Source of the DNA: Heterostelium multicystogenum
Taxonomy: Eukaryota; Evosea; Eumycetozoa; Acytosteliales; Acytosteliaceae
NCBI GenBank assembly: GCA_003667245.1
Contig: RCNN01000018.1
Location: 95,668 to 159,667 of the forward strand
DNA: 64,000 nucleotides
Direction: 5' to 3'
The translations under genes and the position numbers were made by a program. Positions 1 through 12,041 of this stretch are shown piece after piece (position 1 is the stretch's first letter; every line of letters starts with the position of its first letter). Below the pieces are notes generated by a model. The model was not told the DNA's origin. It did not search any database and was given only the letters and a program-made list of their open reading frames with translations.

Positions 1-15
1 ATCTTGAAAATGAAG

Positions 16-279
16 TCATTTTTCCTCTGAATCGGTTGTAATTCTATTATTGGTTGAATTTGGTTCAACAGAGAATGCTCTTTTTGAAGACGACTTGTTT
101 CTCTTATCGAAATCCTGACCCCAATACATGCCATGCTGCATAATTAGCTGTATAATATCACTCTTTCGAGTTGGTATCTTGAATTTCTGATCGCTTTCTT
201 CTTCAAAGTTCATAATGATTACTTTGAGTTGAGCTATTGTCTTTGCTCGCAATTCTTCTTCTATTTCTGGATCGTCCAT
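16..279 (-). CDS. Small SAP-domain-like protein (87 aa)
   Basis: A complete single-exon reading frame with an ATG at 277-279 in an A-rich leader and a TGA at 16-18. Residues about 15-50 (TIAQLKVIIMNF ... KIPTRKSDIIQLIMQHG) have the helix-extension-helix pattern of a SAP motif, the short DNA-binding fold found in chromatin and SUMO-ligase proteins. In that fold a leucine-rich first helix is followed by a basic 'R/K-K-x-D/E-L/I-I' second helix. The C-terminus is polar and Ser/Asn-rich. SAP motifs usually sit in larger proteins, so an 87-residue stand-alone is unusual. Because the window starts 15 bases downstream of the stop, I cannot exclude a further exon. The SAP call rests on pattern only and could be a chance resemblance. 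Confidence 0.55.
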   Translation of the reverse strand: MDDPEIEEELRAKTIAQLKVIIMNFEEESDQKFKIPTRKSDIIQLIMQHGMYWGQDFDKRNKSSSKRAFSVEPNSTNNRITTDSEEK

Positions 280-870
280 TCTTTATATACAACTATCTTT
301 ATAACAAATATAAACACTTTCTAAAATATATGATTATATATTATTATTAAATTATGATAAAAAACTAAAGTTTTCTAAGATGTAAACTTTAGTTTATTAT
401 CGAATAACTTATATTATAATAATTATAATAAAAGTTAGATAGAATAGATCTATATCTATAATATCTGTTTAAATATATATTAATATTTGTTGTTTTGTTT
501 TTTTTAATTTAAAAAAAAACTAAAAAAATAAAATAAATATAATGATTTTTAACTAAAAATAATAATTATAAATATAATAAATAAATAAAAATGTGTTTTA
601 TTGTTTTTGTTTTCTTCAAACCCTCTTTGAAGTAGATACAAAGTGATAGAATCTTTTGGTTGTTTTGTTGTTGTTGTGTTTTAGTAGTATTTACAAAAAT
701 TTAACTTTTGTTGCATTCGTGTCGAAAATTACTTTTTTTGGAACCAACGAACAGACTTCTAATAATATAATAAATTTCAATAAATTCAAAAAGAATTCGA
801 AATTTGGGAATGTTTTGGGCCAAACGTCGTCGGAGCCAGTTTGTTGTTGGGTAATGAGTTATGTTCATAA
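280..870. other. Intergenic, AT-rich
   Basis: About 590 bases of A/T runs between the divergent-side promoter of the small SAP-like gene and the 3' end of the flavin monooxygenase. A short open frame at 656-874 on the plus strand has no coding character. I see no RNA gene or repeat here. Confidence 0.7.
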
Positions 871-2508
871 CTAATAATAATCATTTAAATACACTATGTA
901 TTTCTTTGATGTTTGAATATGCTTCTTGATAGTTGGAGCCATACCCGAACAGTCGGAAGTTGGGGGTACAAAGAAGCCTTCCCATAGCATCGTGAATAAA
1001 TCTTGATTGTTGTTTTCCTCATTTTCTTGAACCCTATATTGTTTTTTTTGTAGATCGTCCCAGTCCGGTAGGATTCCGATTGCCGAGGCGATGCCGTCAC
1101 AGAAAGCGACATAGTCGGCGTGTGGAAATTGGGGTCGTTCTTTTTCGCTGGTATTACGAATTTCCCTCTCGCGTGAGATTCCAGCAATAATCTCTAAAGT
1201 GCTGGGAGGCGGGATGTTACCGGCAAACACTCCTGCTGCCCACCGCGACTGCAGCTCGCAAACGGCAAAGTATGGTCCACGGTACATTCCGACAAAAGCT
1301 ATTCCACTAATGCCATGTGGAAATACTGTGTTGTAAGCCAGTATCGGTTGAATAGAATGCGATTCGTAGAATTCTATTGCATCCAATATCTCTTGGTCTA
1401 GATAGTCCAGATTGACATTGTATCCTGTGCAATGGATGATGTAATCAACTTCCACATCCGTTTCTTTGCCCTTGATGGCTACATCGCCATCATAAAGAGG
1501 AGGATTGAAGAATATACGATTTCCTTTGATTCTGTTGACGGTCGTATTGTAGTAGGTCAACTTGTTGCTTCTAAGCAGTGAGATATAATCGTCGGACAAT
1601 GCAATGTATAGTGGCTGCTCAGGAGCGTCTCGTACTTTGATTGCGTCTATATCCTGTTGTGTCGAGATAGATGCAATAAAAGAGCGTTTGGCGCAGTTCT
1701 TTTGAGCTGGTGAACGCTTATCTTCGTAATAGGCTTTTCTTGTATAGGATATTTTGTCGATTGGCAATACTCTATCTTTGTTGCTTGGTAACAATACATT
1801 CTTTGGAATAACAAAGAGATTTCTTCGTGAGAAGTGCACAATGCTCGATACAACCGAGCTCTTTACCAAGTCCGAGGCAATCTCTGCACCTGAAGACGAA
1901 GCACCAAGGATTGCTACTTTTTTTCCAGCAAACATCTCAGCGTTCTTGTATGCACTCGAGTGCATGATAGTGCCATTGAAAGTATCCTGGCCAGGTATCA
2001 GCTCGACTTTACCCTTTGAAAAGATACCAGTCGATATAATTACAAAATCAAATACTTCAGTACATTCTTCTTCTTCTTCTTCTTTTTCTTTACCAACTTT
2101 ATATTTGATGATGAATTTGTTACCTTGCTGTTGTTGTTGTTCCTGCTGCTGCTGCTCTTGGTGTTGTCTTTTAACATTTGTAACACAGGTATTTAGCTTG
2201 ATGAAGGGTCTCAATTTGAAATGATCGGCGTAGGAGGAGAGATATCTGTAAACGTCATTGTGGCTTGGAAAATAGGGATCTTTGCTCTCGGTGTGGTGTT
2301 CTGGCTTCCACATGTAGTCAGAGAACATACAAGAGTATTTTGATATGTTGGTATGCATTGAATCCCACATCGATCCACAGGAAGGAGACCAAAGGCCACC
2401 GATATCACTGCTTTTCTCAAAGAGTGTCGGATTTAGACCATTCTCAATCGAGGACTTGAGCGATACGAGGCCACTTAAACCACCGCCTATAATTGCAACT
2501 GATTTCAT
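871..2508 (-). CDS. Flavin-containing monooxygenase (FMO family)
   Basis: About 545 residues, uninterrupted, close to the usual length for the family. Predicted to use NADPH, FAD and O2 to oxygenate soft nucleophiles (N or S) on small molecules. The first Rossmann motif GGGLSG lies at residues 9-14, followed by an IGGLW segment typical of FMOs. The FMO signature F-x-G-x(3)-H-x(3)-Y is present as FNGTIMHSSAYK, and the second (NADPH) dinucleotide fold begins GASSSGAEIA. A low-complexity insertion rich in Gln and then Glu (about residues 120-155) splits the FAD domain and is probably a surface loop. I chose the ATG at 2506-2508 because the Rossmann fold starts right after it; the four extra upstream codons begin with TTG. 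No targeting signal is evident. Substrate unknown. Confidence 0.9.
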   Translation of the reverse strand: MKSVAIIGGGLSGLVSLKSSIENGLNPTLFEKSSDIGGLWSPSCGSMWDSMHTNISKYSCMFSDYMWKPEHHTESKDPYFPSHNDVYRYLSSYADHFKLRPFIKLNTCVTNVKRQHQEQQQQEQQQQQGNKFIIKYKVGKEKEEEEEECTEVFDFVIISTGIFSKGKVELIPGQDTFNGTIMHSSAYKNAEMFAGKKVAILGASSSGAEIASDLVKSSVVSSIVHFSRRNLFVIPKNVLLPSNKDRVLPIDKISYTRKAYYEDKRSPAQKNCAKRSFIASISTQQDIDAIKVRDAPEQPLYIALSDDYISLLRSNKLTYYNTTVNRIKGNRIFFNPPLYDGDVAIKGKETDVEVDYIIHCTGYNVNLDYLDQEILDAIEFYESHSIQPILAYNTVFPHGISGIAFVGMYRGPYFAVCELQSRWAAGVFAGNIPPPSTLEIIAGISREREIRNTSEKERPQFPHADYVAFCDGIASAIGILPDWDDLQKKQYRVQENEENNNQDLFTMLWEGFFVPPTSDCSGMAPTIKKHIQTSKKYIVYLNDYY

Positions 2509-2932
2509 CTTATTAAACAAACACTCTAAAAAAAGGAAATGATCAAGAGTAAAATTTTATTGTGTGTATTTTTACAAGAAATGTTGGACAAATTAATAAA
2601 AAGTGCATATCCGATAGTTTATTGCAATCATCGGATCAAGTGAAACTCTGAAGAGTAATTCCATTTTTATTTTGAAAAGTCTTTGGAAATAATAATTATA
2701 TTTCCCTTTAAATAACAATACTTGGATAACTAGGAGTCTCACAAGATCCATCATTAATTTGAATCCCTGGTAGAAATTTTTTACAAAAAAATTAATTAAT
2801 AATTATTTTTCTAATAATCTCAAAATATCAAAACTATAAATTTAATAACATCATGATGCTCTTATTAAAAGGATAAATTAATAAACAGAACATTGTAGAA
2901 ATACTAATAATAATAATAATAATAATAATAAT
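2509..2932. promoter_or_regulatory. Divergent intergenic region with (AAT)n leader
   Basis: About 420 bases shared by the divergent flavin monooxygenase (minus) and ankyrin-like gene (plus), so it must hold both promoters. It ends in a run of about ten AAT/ATA triplets (about 2903-2932) placed directly before the ATG at 2933. This is an A-rich leader typical of dictyostelid genes and a likely length-polymorphic microsatellite. No discrete transcription-factor site was recognised. Confidence 0.55.
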
Positions 2933-4765
2933 ATGGATAAATCATTATTTAAGAAAATATTTACAAATAAAGTGTTGTATAAGAAGATTTTCGAAGATAT
3001 CAAAGCTATACATTATGATCTGACATTGGCAACCAATCACTTGGTTTATCGTAAGAGTGGATACTATGCTGGTTGGGGCCTTTTTGAACCACCGATTCTT
3101 ATCAATAAGAGCTACAAGATGCTTGATAGTGCTGAGTGGTTGCTAACTAATGGATATATCAATGTGATCTTTGACAAACTCCGATTGTTCAGGGAGCGTT
3201 ACCAAACACAGCACAGGCTGACATGGACAAAGCCCGCTCTTCATCTTGCTGCAAAGCTGATTAAAGATGATAGCCAACTCGAATATCTAGTAGACTCGCT
3301 ACACGATCATTTACTCTCACTCATGGAAGCTAGTGTTGTCGAGGGAAATTTGTTGCTTTTCCAAAAACTACGTTTACCTGCCGCAAAGAAGCTACTAACC
3401 CAACCGGATTTGATCCCTGATTTCTTGAAAAAGGCTGTTGCTAAAGGCAGACATGATATTGTTCGTCTCATTATAGCCCATTACAACCCAAAAGTAAACC
3501 CTAAGGAATTGACAGAAATGGCTTTAAGTAGTAAGTGTGGAGCAACCATCCTTGAGCTAAAACGTCACAATTACATCCAATTCGATAGCATTCCATATCT
3601 TCAGATTTTACAAATCAATGATATCGAAACTGTTAAGCACTTCTTTGATCAAGTTTCATTCAGTTTTATTGCAAAGGAGGTATCTCAATATGAGGCAATT
3701 CTTGTCAACATGCATGTGGAAAACTTCACCTGGAATCACCTTGATATCATAATGTATCTCTATACTAAAAAGTTTGGCAAATCATTCTTCGAGGATGATT
3801 CGCTATTCCAGTCAACTTTCTATTACGAACGCCAAGTGAATCCACATCAATTGTTAGAAAACCAGAATGCATTTTATTTGTTTGTATTGTTGCTCCAAAA
3901 AATTAAATCGCCTAATCTACAACATACATTCGAGAATATTATATCTTTCAAGAATGCCAAGCTAATCGATAGCACGGAATCAATTTTTCCAGATAAGAAA
4001 CAACTGATAAACTATCTGGTTTCAAGTGGAAACATCGAGCTTCTTCAGAAATATTACCAACTAATTCAGCCCCTGAAGATACCATTTGTCATCAAAGTAT
4101 CGAATTCCGACACACTTGAGATTCTCAAGTTTATTAAAAAGAACTCTCCGAGCACAGACATTGCCCAATCAGTCATGGATGATCAGTGCAATAGAGGAAA
4201 TGCTGCATGTGTTGAATTCTTGCTTAATAATTACCCATTACTACAGTTTACCCTAAGTCATTTCCAAAATGCTATGTTCCGTGGATATATGGACTTAGTA
4301 TACCTAGATTACTCGGTTCAACACTTTACAGTCAACACTGATGAAAAAAATATTGCATTACATTTCCTTAAGCTATTTAGTCTTTATGGCAAGGAAAAAC
4401 TTGTTATTTCCCAGAAGATTATAGAGACAATGGTAATATTTGGTCTGAAGAAAGAGTTCAATTTGGCGGTAAAACAGTATGGAATCTTGGTGTCTCCAAC
4501 TATATTCATAGCTAATGGTGATTCAGAATGGATGTATGAATCAATACAAAGTAAACTGTGTTTATCAAAGGAAAGTGAAAGTTTTTATATTGGTATACTT
4601 CATAATCAAATTGGTATGTCAGGCTCCGTCAAACTCTACAAAATGTACGAATCCATAGTAGCAACCAACAATGAACTTTGGAAAAAGACAGTATTAGAAG
4701 GAGCAAATAAGTACTCGCACACCAAACTTATAAAATATATTAAATCCCAAATCGAAGAAGCATAA
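2933..4765 (+). CDS. Ankyrin-repeat-like protein, dictyostelid type
   Basis: An uninterrupted 610-residue frame. From about residue 110 on it shows degenerate helix-turn-helix units of the kind annotated as ankyrin repeats in dictyostelids: alternating 'A.. G...I..L.' units such as KKAVAKGRHDIVRLIIAHYN and QCNRGNAACVEFLLNNYP, with short polar turns. The N-terminal ~60 residues (MDKSLFKKIFTNKVLYKKIFEDI...) are basic and helical, resembling the leader found on many members of this expanded family. No signal peptide, membrane segment or enzymatic motif is seen. Such proteins normally act as binding scaffolds; the partner cannot be inferred. The gene is convergent with the C2/GRAM gene, the two stop codons being only about 40 bases apart. 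Confidence 0.65.
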   Translation: MDKSLFKKIFTNKVLYKKIFEDIKAIHYDLTLATNHLVYRKSGYYAGWGLFEPPILINKSYKMLDSAEWLLTNGYINVIFDKLRLFRERYQTQHRLTWTKPALHLAAKLIKDDSQLEYLVDSLHDHLLSLMEASVVEGNLLLFQKLRLPAAKKLLTQPDLIPDFLKKAVAKGRHDIVRLIIAHYNPKVNPKELTEMALSSKCGATILELKRHNYIQFDSIPYLQILQINDIETVKHFFDQVSFSFIAKEVSQYEAILVNMHVENFTWNHLDIIMYLYTKKFGKSFFEDDSLFQSTFYYERQVNPHQLLENQNAFYLFVLLLQKIKSPNLQHTFENIISFKNAKLIDSTESIFPDKKQLINYLVSSGNIELLQKYYQLIQPLKIPFVIKVSNSDTLEILKFIKKNSPSTDIAQSVMDDQCNRGNAACVEFLLNNYPLLQFTLSHFQNAMFRGYMDLVYLDYSVQHFTVNTDEKNIALHFLKLFSLYGKEKLVISQKIIETMVIFGLKKEFNLAVKQYGILVSPTIFIANGDSEWMYESIQSKLCLSKESESFYIGILHNQIGMSGSVKLYKMYESIVATNNELWKKTVLEGANKYSHTKLIKYIKSQIEEA

Positions 4766-4801
4766 ATTCAATATGAATAAAGATATTTTCATGTTGTATG
4801 T

Positions 4802-7800
4802 CTATTTATTTTGATTCTTTTGTGCCACCTTCATTTGTTTAGAAAGATCTCTAAAAACAGAATCTCTATCAAAGAAACCAGTGAATGTATAGGTTTTGCC
4901 ATCTTTCGTGTTGACTTGCATAGCATTAAATAGTAGCGCAACTTTAGTTTTTTTGATCTCTTCAATGTTGACCAACGGCACTGATAATTTAGTTCCCAAT
5001 TTAACTCCAATTTCTTTTAACAAATTATGGAAACCTAGGTAACGACTACTTAAAATTAGAACTCCAAATTGTCCATTCAGTGAACAATGATATCCTTAAG
5101 GAATAATGTTAGTAAATATTTAATATCAAAATAACAATTCAGTTGTACATACTTTCAATAATAAACTCAGTTTCTGGTACAACTTTGATTTGCTCAACCT
5201 CTGGATCAATAGGTTTCTCGACTACACCATTGATTTTGTTGACAAACGTGCGTGCTTCCTTATCAAATTCGACTCTTGTTCCAAGAATTGCGACTATATG
5301 CTCTTTGGTGAGTGTATTGAGACTAGTTGTTTTTGAGGAACCCATGGATTTTCTTTGATTATATAAATCGATGAGTGGAGTTGTTTCCATACCAGTTGCT
5401 ATCAACATGTGTTTTAATGGATTGGCACGCTCTTCTAGAGTTGGTGTTGGACATCCTGCACCACCTTTGTGGAATAATACAATCAAATCCTTCAGACAAT
5501 TGGTAACTATTGAAATTTGTTCGTCTGCCATAATTAAATGTTGACAGTGGAATGACATCATTTCTTCACTTGGCCTTGGGATTACAAGATAGATTAAATC
5601 CTAAACAATTGAAAATAAAAATTAGTTTCATACAATTAATTAATTAAATATATTAACTTACATCAATTACTTCGCTCCAAAGCTTCTTTATAAACTGTTT
5701 GAACAATGTTTCTTGCAGCTTACCATAGAGTTCTTCAATCTTTGGAGAAAGGAAATCTTTGATTACGTTGAGGATTGCTTTTTCATATTTCAAGTTCTCT
5801 TTGTTGATACTGGTTTTAATTGATGTTGGGAGGTTGACTATACTTGAGCCAGCATTATTTAATAGGACAGAAGTATCGTGTACCGGTTCAAATAAAACAG
5901 ATGCTGCATTGTTATTTTGAGTGGTCACAACTTCAGCATCTACTTCTTCACCGTGAATGTGGCTATTGATTGATACCAATGGTTCGGAAAACAATACTTC
6001 TTGGAAATAATAAAAGACATGCTGCTTCATTCGATTGATTACAGACTGTGTACATTTGTTGTAAAACTCTGAAACTATTAATTGAGATTGTTCGAAGCAC
6101 AGCTTAAAGGAAGAAATAACGCATTGTTTTGAGTTCTCATCAAGATGAGAAGCCTGACTGCTTCCAAGATGACGATTCAAATCGCGCTCGATCTTCTGAC
6201 CATAGAGATCTAATCTGGTCTTGGCTGCATCTAGATTATTGAGCATCACAACTGGCTCAACATTAAGGGTGAACAATGTTGGTTTGCCAGGCTGATCAAC
6301 TTCGGTGTGTTGTAAGTAATGCTCGAAATCATCCGCAATGATTTGGCAATAGTTGATAACTTCCGATGTCAAAACCTCAAGGAGCTGAACATAAGAAAAG
6401 GAATCTGGAAGCCATGCTAGCGATGAAAAATCCTTGATGGCTGCGTCACAAGCCTCAAAAAACTGTATATAGCTGGAGGAAACTCCTTGAGTGATGGAAA
6501 CTGATTTCTTGTCGTCTTTTTGAGCTGAGTCCCTCAACTTGAAATTCAACTGAGTCTTGATTTCTTTTAGCAGTTTGTAAACGTAAGTGATAAACAACTG
6601 TTTGAGCGGCAAAGGCTTGAATCTTTCACCAGTCAACTTCTTTGTAAAGTTGTAGTAGTCCAGCAACTTTTTGACAAGTGTAAGAATGTTTGGTGAGTAT
6701 GGTGCCCAATTACAGAAATCTTCTATCACTTTGACGATGCAATCTCCCCAAGAATCAATAACATCACATGTTATCTTTACATCGGGTGGGAATGCAGATT
6801 CAAAATGTATAGTTTGATCGATCTCCTCAATAATGATTGACATAACTTCCACCAACATGTTGGTGATAGTTCCGACTTCTTTCACCTTCTGGTCATATTC
6901 CATTGTCATAAATCCCAGTGCAGCAATATTCTCCTCAAACTTACGCTTTGACTCCTCCTGAATACATAGTGAAATTCTCTGACTGAAATTGGTAACTGGA
7001 TTCTTTGTAATAATGCCTCTCAATAATAATACATTTTCATATACTTTAACTAAACTTCTTAAACAACCTCTTGGCTTATTCTAAAGATAAAAATTAGTAC
7101 AGTTTACAATATTGATTTCAAAGATAAACCTACAGCTGGGAATGATTCATAGTATCTTCCTATATTATATTTAACTTTGGGAATAAGCTTTTCTATAGAC
7201 TGGCTGAGAATTTGTACTTCATTGACTGTGTAGACACCTTCATCCTTTCCACTCAATATATCCAAAAGAGAGGTCGTAACCTCTTCAAGCTCGAAAATAT
7301 AGCTCTTCTCAATTGAATATTTTTCCGACATTATATCAAATTGTCTAATTTTAAAAGTAGATATTAGTATCAAACAGTTCAAGCTAACTTGGAGGAATTG
7401 AAACTTACATTATATTAGAAGAAGTTTTACTAACACCAAATCGCATACAATATTGGTTAAGAAGTGATCGATAAGGATTGGCTAACCAGTCTGTGTCATC
7501 AGCAGCCAACGCTTGATCAACTGGTTCACTCGTAGGAGTGGAGTTCTCTGTGGATGACTCTTTCATTAAATAGAATCGCTCTCTTTCTTCGATGATAAAG
7601 TTGAACAGTATTTTATATAGAGATACATGATCAATTGGTATATGTTTCGATAGATCGAAGGTATTTGTAGAGCCACTAACTCCAGTGTTGGAATATTGTT
7701 CATTTTCTTCTTGTGATTGATCTACAAATGCATTTGTTTGATGCAAAATACTATTTAGATAGTCATTGAATTCATAATATTGATATTGGTATTCGAGTGA

Positions 7801-10800
7801 AAGATGTATTCTTCCTCTGGTGGGCAGAGAGAACCACATATCCTTTGGTTTTCCTTTGGTATCTTCTAGATCTTTAATATTAATTTCTATCTTGCCAAGT
7901 AGAGTATCAGTGGTGGTAGTTGAAGACATGACAGCAACCTCTATCTTTCCTTTTGGTTTCTTGAGTTTCAACAAAAAGGATTGATTCCATTCAGGATTAG
8001 TTGTGTTAAGTTGAGTATTGGATTTCACTCTGTGGTAGGGTGTTGAGAATATACAATACTGATTGATGGGGCCTGGGGATAGATCTTCCGCCTCGATCAG
8101 CTTGGCAAAAACAACCCCATAAAAGCAATCTTCTTTGAATATTATATTCTTCATGAGATGTACCACATGATTCAACTCTAATCGCTTCCAAGTTTGGTAT
8201 GACTCTACGCTACCAAATGATTCTACATTGTAATAAGGATCAACATCGTATTTTGACATCAACATCTCGCAACGACTCTTGAGCTCAACCAAAAGTCCTT
8301 CATCTTTATAGACATTGATTGATAGGACATTTCCAGTAATCATCTTTGCATCCACATCGTCTAGTTGCAACTTTTGCTGTAATCTGTTGAGGAAGTCCTG
8401 TGGTCTATCCATCATTTGCATCTGGGTAGAAGGAATAGAAAGTGTCATACATGATTGGATCAATTCAAACAACAAGGAACGCTTGCTTCTAGAATTGCTA
8501 AACTTGAACTTTTGCGCGAAGCTCTCGAAAGGAGGATATCGCATAACCTGAATGGTACAATTTGATACGATGTTGTAGTCGGCCAAGGTCATCTCTGAAT
8601 CCAACACTATTCCTCTCTCACCATTCTTTGGAATATATAAATAGTAGTCTGCAACAAATAACTTCTTGCTATAATACTTTGATAGCTCCTTGAAAATATC
8701 TAAAATCTTCATATCGACATTCAATATTAACTTAATAACTTTTGATTTCTAGAAGTATGTGCAGAGTGTTAATATTGGATTGGCCATTTGAATTGTGCTC
8801 GGATCTACATACGTCTTCAACAATTTCGAAGCAAAGATTAACATCTTCAACATATCTTGGCTTCTTCAAAAATACCACATCCTGGTTCTCAAATGAATAG
8901 GACGACATCTGCTTGTGTTTGTCAAGGATAATAAATTTCTTCTCTACCAATGCATTGCCACCAGTCGACTTGGCTCGGTGCAGCAAGGTCACATAGGAAG
9001 CAATGTCTTCTTCCAATGGCTGATTTGTCATCAGCTGGTCAATGGGATGATAAACACCTGAGCCTCGCTTATTCTTCTTATTCTTTTTGAGCTTTGCAAT
9101 AGCCAAAATATAATTTTGAGCAAACTTTTCATCATCTAGATAGGGCAAGCCAATCCCATTAGTAAACATAGTCGTCGCCATATCATCAGTATGATCAAGA
9201 TACTTACTTGATGATGTCAATTTGGCTTTTAATTTATCGAATAGGTCCTGAATAGTATTCTCTTTTGATACATTAATCATGAGATGATTGTTAGTTCCAA
9301 ATTGTTCAAAGTCCTCGATCTCAATGATGAGCTTGATTTGATTTTGATTTGCATTGCCATGGAGGTTGCCAGAGCTGGATGACTTTGATTCGGTAATGGG
9401 AGTAGGTGTACCATGTTTATTGGGTGACTTTGATGAAGAGAGGTTGCCATTGGGCTGCAGCGCATTGGCGGCACCCATCGACTGTGATCGTGGCTTTCTC
9501 ATGCTGCCACCGCTACTCGAACTACTGCTACTGCCTGTGGAGTCCGTCAGCTTTGAAAGCGGTGACATCGATCTCACTGTACTAATCAAACCGCCTTTGT
9601 GCGATGATGTCATAATCGACGACACCTCCTCGTCCTCATCTAATTCCGGTGTATTGTCATCGTCCTCATAGTCGTCATCATCTTCATCGATCGTCGAATT
9701 ACCACTATCTCTCTCACTTCCTCCATGCAAATTCCATTGATTTATCAACAAACTATATGCTTTACTTCTATGTATAAATGATGCAAATAAATATTTCTAA
9801 ATGGTATCCAATGGATTGGTAAATTAATATGAATTGTAGAAAACTCATGTTGAGCATATAGCAGCAGTAAATACCTTTTTTGGTGGTTCTAACTTCAATA
9901 GCATTTGGCAAATAGAATGAACCGATTTTCTTTTTAATACGTGTAATGTCCCTAAAGTGGATCATTGTCTTTTTGTTCTTTGCAAGATGCGAAGGACTTC
10001 TGAAACACAAGTAGTTCTGGGTTATATACATAGTACCATTGTGTGACATACTAATTGCTTTCTTTGCTTCTTTCGTACAATAGCATTCCGATATCACTGT
10101 TTCCGAATGTGGTAAATCTGGGAACCATCTAAACAACAATGGAATCGATTTCTATATGCGTAGGATAATGTTTGCTTGTTAGTTGGTCAGTGCTTTCATA
10201 ATGATTGCTGCTGATTTACCATTGTAGTTGATGATTCACTTTCTGGTACTAATTCGAATGATATCGTCAGATCGCTGTTTGTTTCATCACCTTTTTTAGA
10301 CTTGAGAGATATTCTCTTTTGTATGGAGTTGTTGCTGACTACACCATTATTGCTGTTTATAGATGTGGAGAGTGTGTTTGATATCGATGATGACGTACTG
10401 TCGCTTAGAGCCGACGTCAGCGATGAAGAAAGTGTGATACTTTTTATTTCTGTAAACTCACTGGATCCAATCGCACGAATCTCTGAGGTGATCGGCGCCA
10501 ACGGTACGGTTGCACACGCAAAAACCTCACCCTTTTTGAGCATCTCCCATGTCTTTACCTTAATTTCTAAATCACCTGCCGGATAGACATCTTCATTCAC
10601 CTCACTAACAACCAATAACGAATATAAAAAGCAAAGATATTCATATTAGAATATTATATTTCTCAATTGGTTTGATATTAAAGTTATTACTTACAAAATA
10701 AAAGTTTCTTTTTGGAATACAATATTCTCACCACCATAAACATATTTGGTCTTATACTTTGCATCATGTAATTTCAACTTCACTAATATTAGAGTTGTTA

Positions 10801-11004
10801 GAAGAGTGAATTGAATCAATTTAAATTAAATTAAATTCAGACTTTCATACATACATAATATCCATGTTTTTTTTTTCTTTAAATTCCTTCCACCATTGAC
10901 TGCGATTGTAATAGATTTGATAAATATTAATTAATAATCGAAAGACTTATGCCAAAACTACATCTATGCTTTATCATACCTGAAACTAATAATTTCTCTT
11001 TCAT
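4802..11004 (-). CDS. Multidomain C2-GRAM-C2-MUN-GRAM protein (Munc13-like)
   Basis: About 11 exons read right to left with all reading frames joining at GT-AG introns; about 1,860 residues. Exon 1 (ATG at 11004) plus two short exons near 10875-10917 and 10693-10787 and the start of exon 4 (to about 10220) rebuild an N-terminal C2 domain that single-frame gene finding would miss. Order: C2-A (about 1-100), Ser-rich linker, GRAM-1 (exon near 9873-10180; motif FPDLPHSETVISECYC...LCFRS), acidic and Ser-rich linker, C2-B (about 825-940; VFAKLIEAEDL...TNPEWNQSF), a helical MUN/MHD-like block (exons 5653-7385, about 1000-1650), and GRAM-2 at the C-terminus (4802-5093; GQFGVLILSSRYLGF). Munc13/BAP3 relatives tether vesicles and regulate SNARE assembly; C2 and GRAM domains bind membranes. 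MUN assignment is by helical pattern and domain order. Confidence 0.72.
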
Positions 11005-11978
11005 TTCTAAATTATAATAATAATAATTCTATTTTATTTATATAATACTATAATTACAAATTAGTCTGTTCAATAACAAAGCTAAACTTTAAAGTAATAA
11101 TTTTGTTAATCAATTAATTAATTAATTGTTTATGATGATTGTTTATTATTATAATAACGATTAAAATAAAAGTGTAAACTTACTCTTTCCAAAATATTGA
11201 TAAAGATTGTCATCAAACAAACAACTATACAATGGAGATTGTACTACTATCACTTAATCTATTGTTCGCTCAACAATACTCATAAGCAAACTAGCAAACA
11301 TAACACTCACTCTTACTACTATTTTTATGTTAAACTGTATTTTATTATAAAACACACACTTTGAAGTTTCTTTTAAAAAGATGACAGCTTGAATGATTGG
11401 CACAGTAAAACAAATCTTAATTTTGTGTTTTTTAAGTATGAATAAATTGTTGATAACTCGCTATATATGTTATTTTCTACTTTAAATGCAGAGTGAATGG
11501 GCATTGTTTACCTTTAAATGTCGAATAACCAAAGGGTATTTTCAAATAATTTTTGAAATTTGTTGCTGATGGCGGGACAAAAAATGGTTTAATCTGTTCA
11601 AAAAAAAAAAAAAAAAACCAAACCATTTTGCAAATGACTAAGATTTAGAGGTACTTATTAGTACGAGTCGCAACCTCAACATCAAAAAATAGTTTCTCTA
11701 GAGAACCAATATCATTTAACATATATAGTTACTTCATCTTTTTACCAACTCAGCTTCATCCATTGTAATAATATGAATAAAACTTTGAATTTAATATTAA
11801 TTAGACAAGAATGATCATTTATCTTAAATTGAGTAACCCATGTTAAAATTAATTAATTAATTATTAACCTTTGATTTAATTCCTATCACCTCCATACAAC
11901 ATCCCACAAAACACAAAATGTAATTTTCAGTGATTAAAAAAAAATTTGCTAAAGTTATGAGATAATTTTTTTAACCCT
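11005..11978. other. Intergenic, upstream of the C2/GRAM/MUN gene
   Basis: About 970 bases of AT-rich sequence holding the promoter of the minus-strand C2/GRAM/MUN gene. It contains an A run of about 16-17 bases near 11600-11617. An exact match to the dictyostelid upstream element (ATCCCACAA) lies at 11901-11909, but nothing structured lies at the expected distance of about 60 bases. No coding sequence was found. Confidence 0.6.
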
Positions 11979-11987
11979 ATCCCATCA
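11979..11987 (+). promoter_or_regulatory. DUSE-like upstream element (one mismatch)
   Basis: ATCCCATCA differs at one position from the Dictyostelium upstream sequence element AWCCCAYAA (recalled consensus), which sits about 60-65 bases before small RNA genes. It precedes the folded island by roughly that distance. Confidence 0.35.
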
Positions 11988-12041
11988 AATAAAAAATAAA
12001 ATTATTGTTAACCACTTTTTAATTCTTCAATTAACAAAGTA

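Noticed and set aside
1754..2224. A 156-codon plus-strand open frame
   Set aside because: Lies antisense inside the flavin monooxygenase, whose motifs are complete.
11901..11909. Exact DUSE match ATCCCACAA
   Set aside because: Nothing structured or GC-richer lies 60-65 bases downstream; the island starts too far away for this copy.
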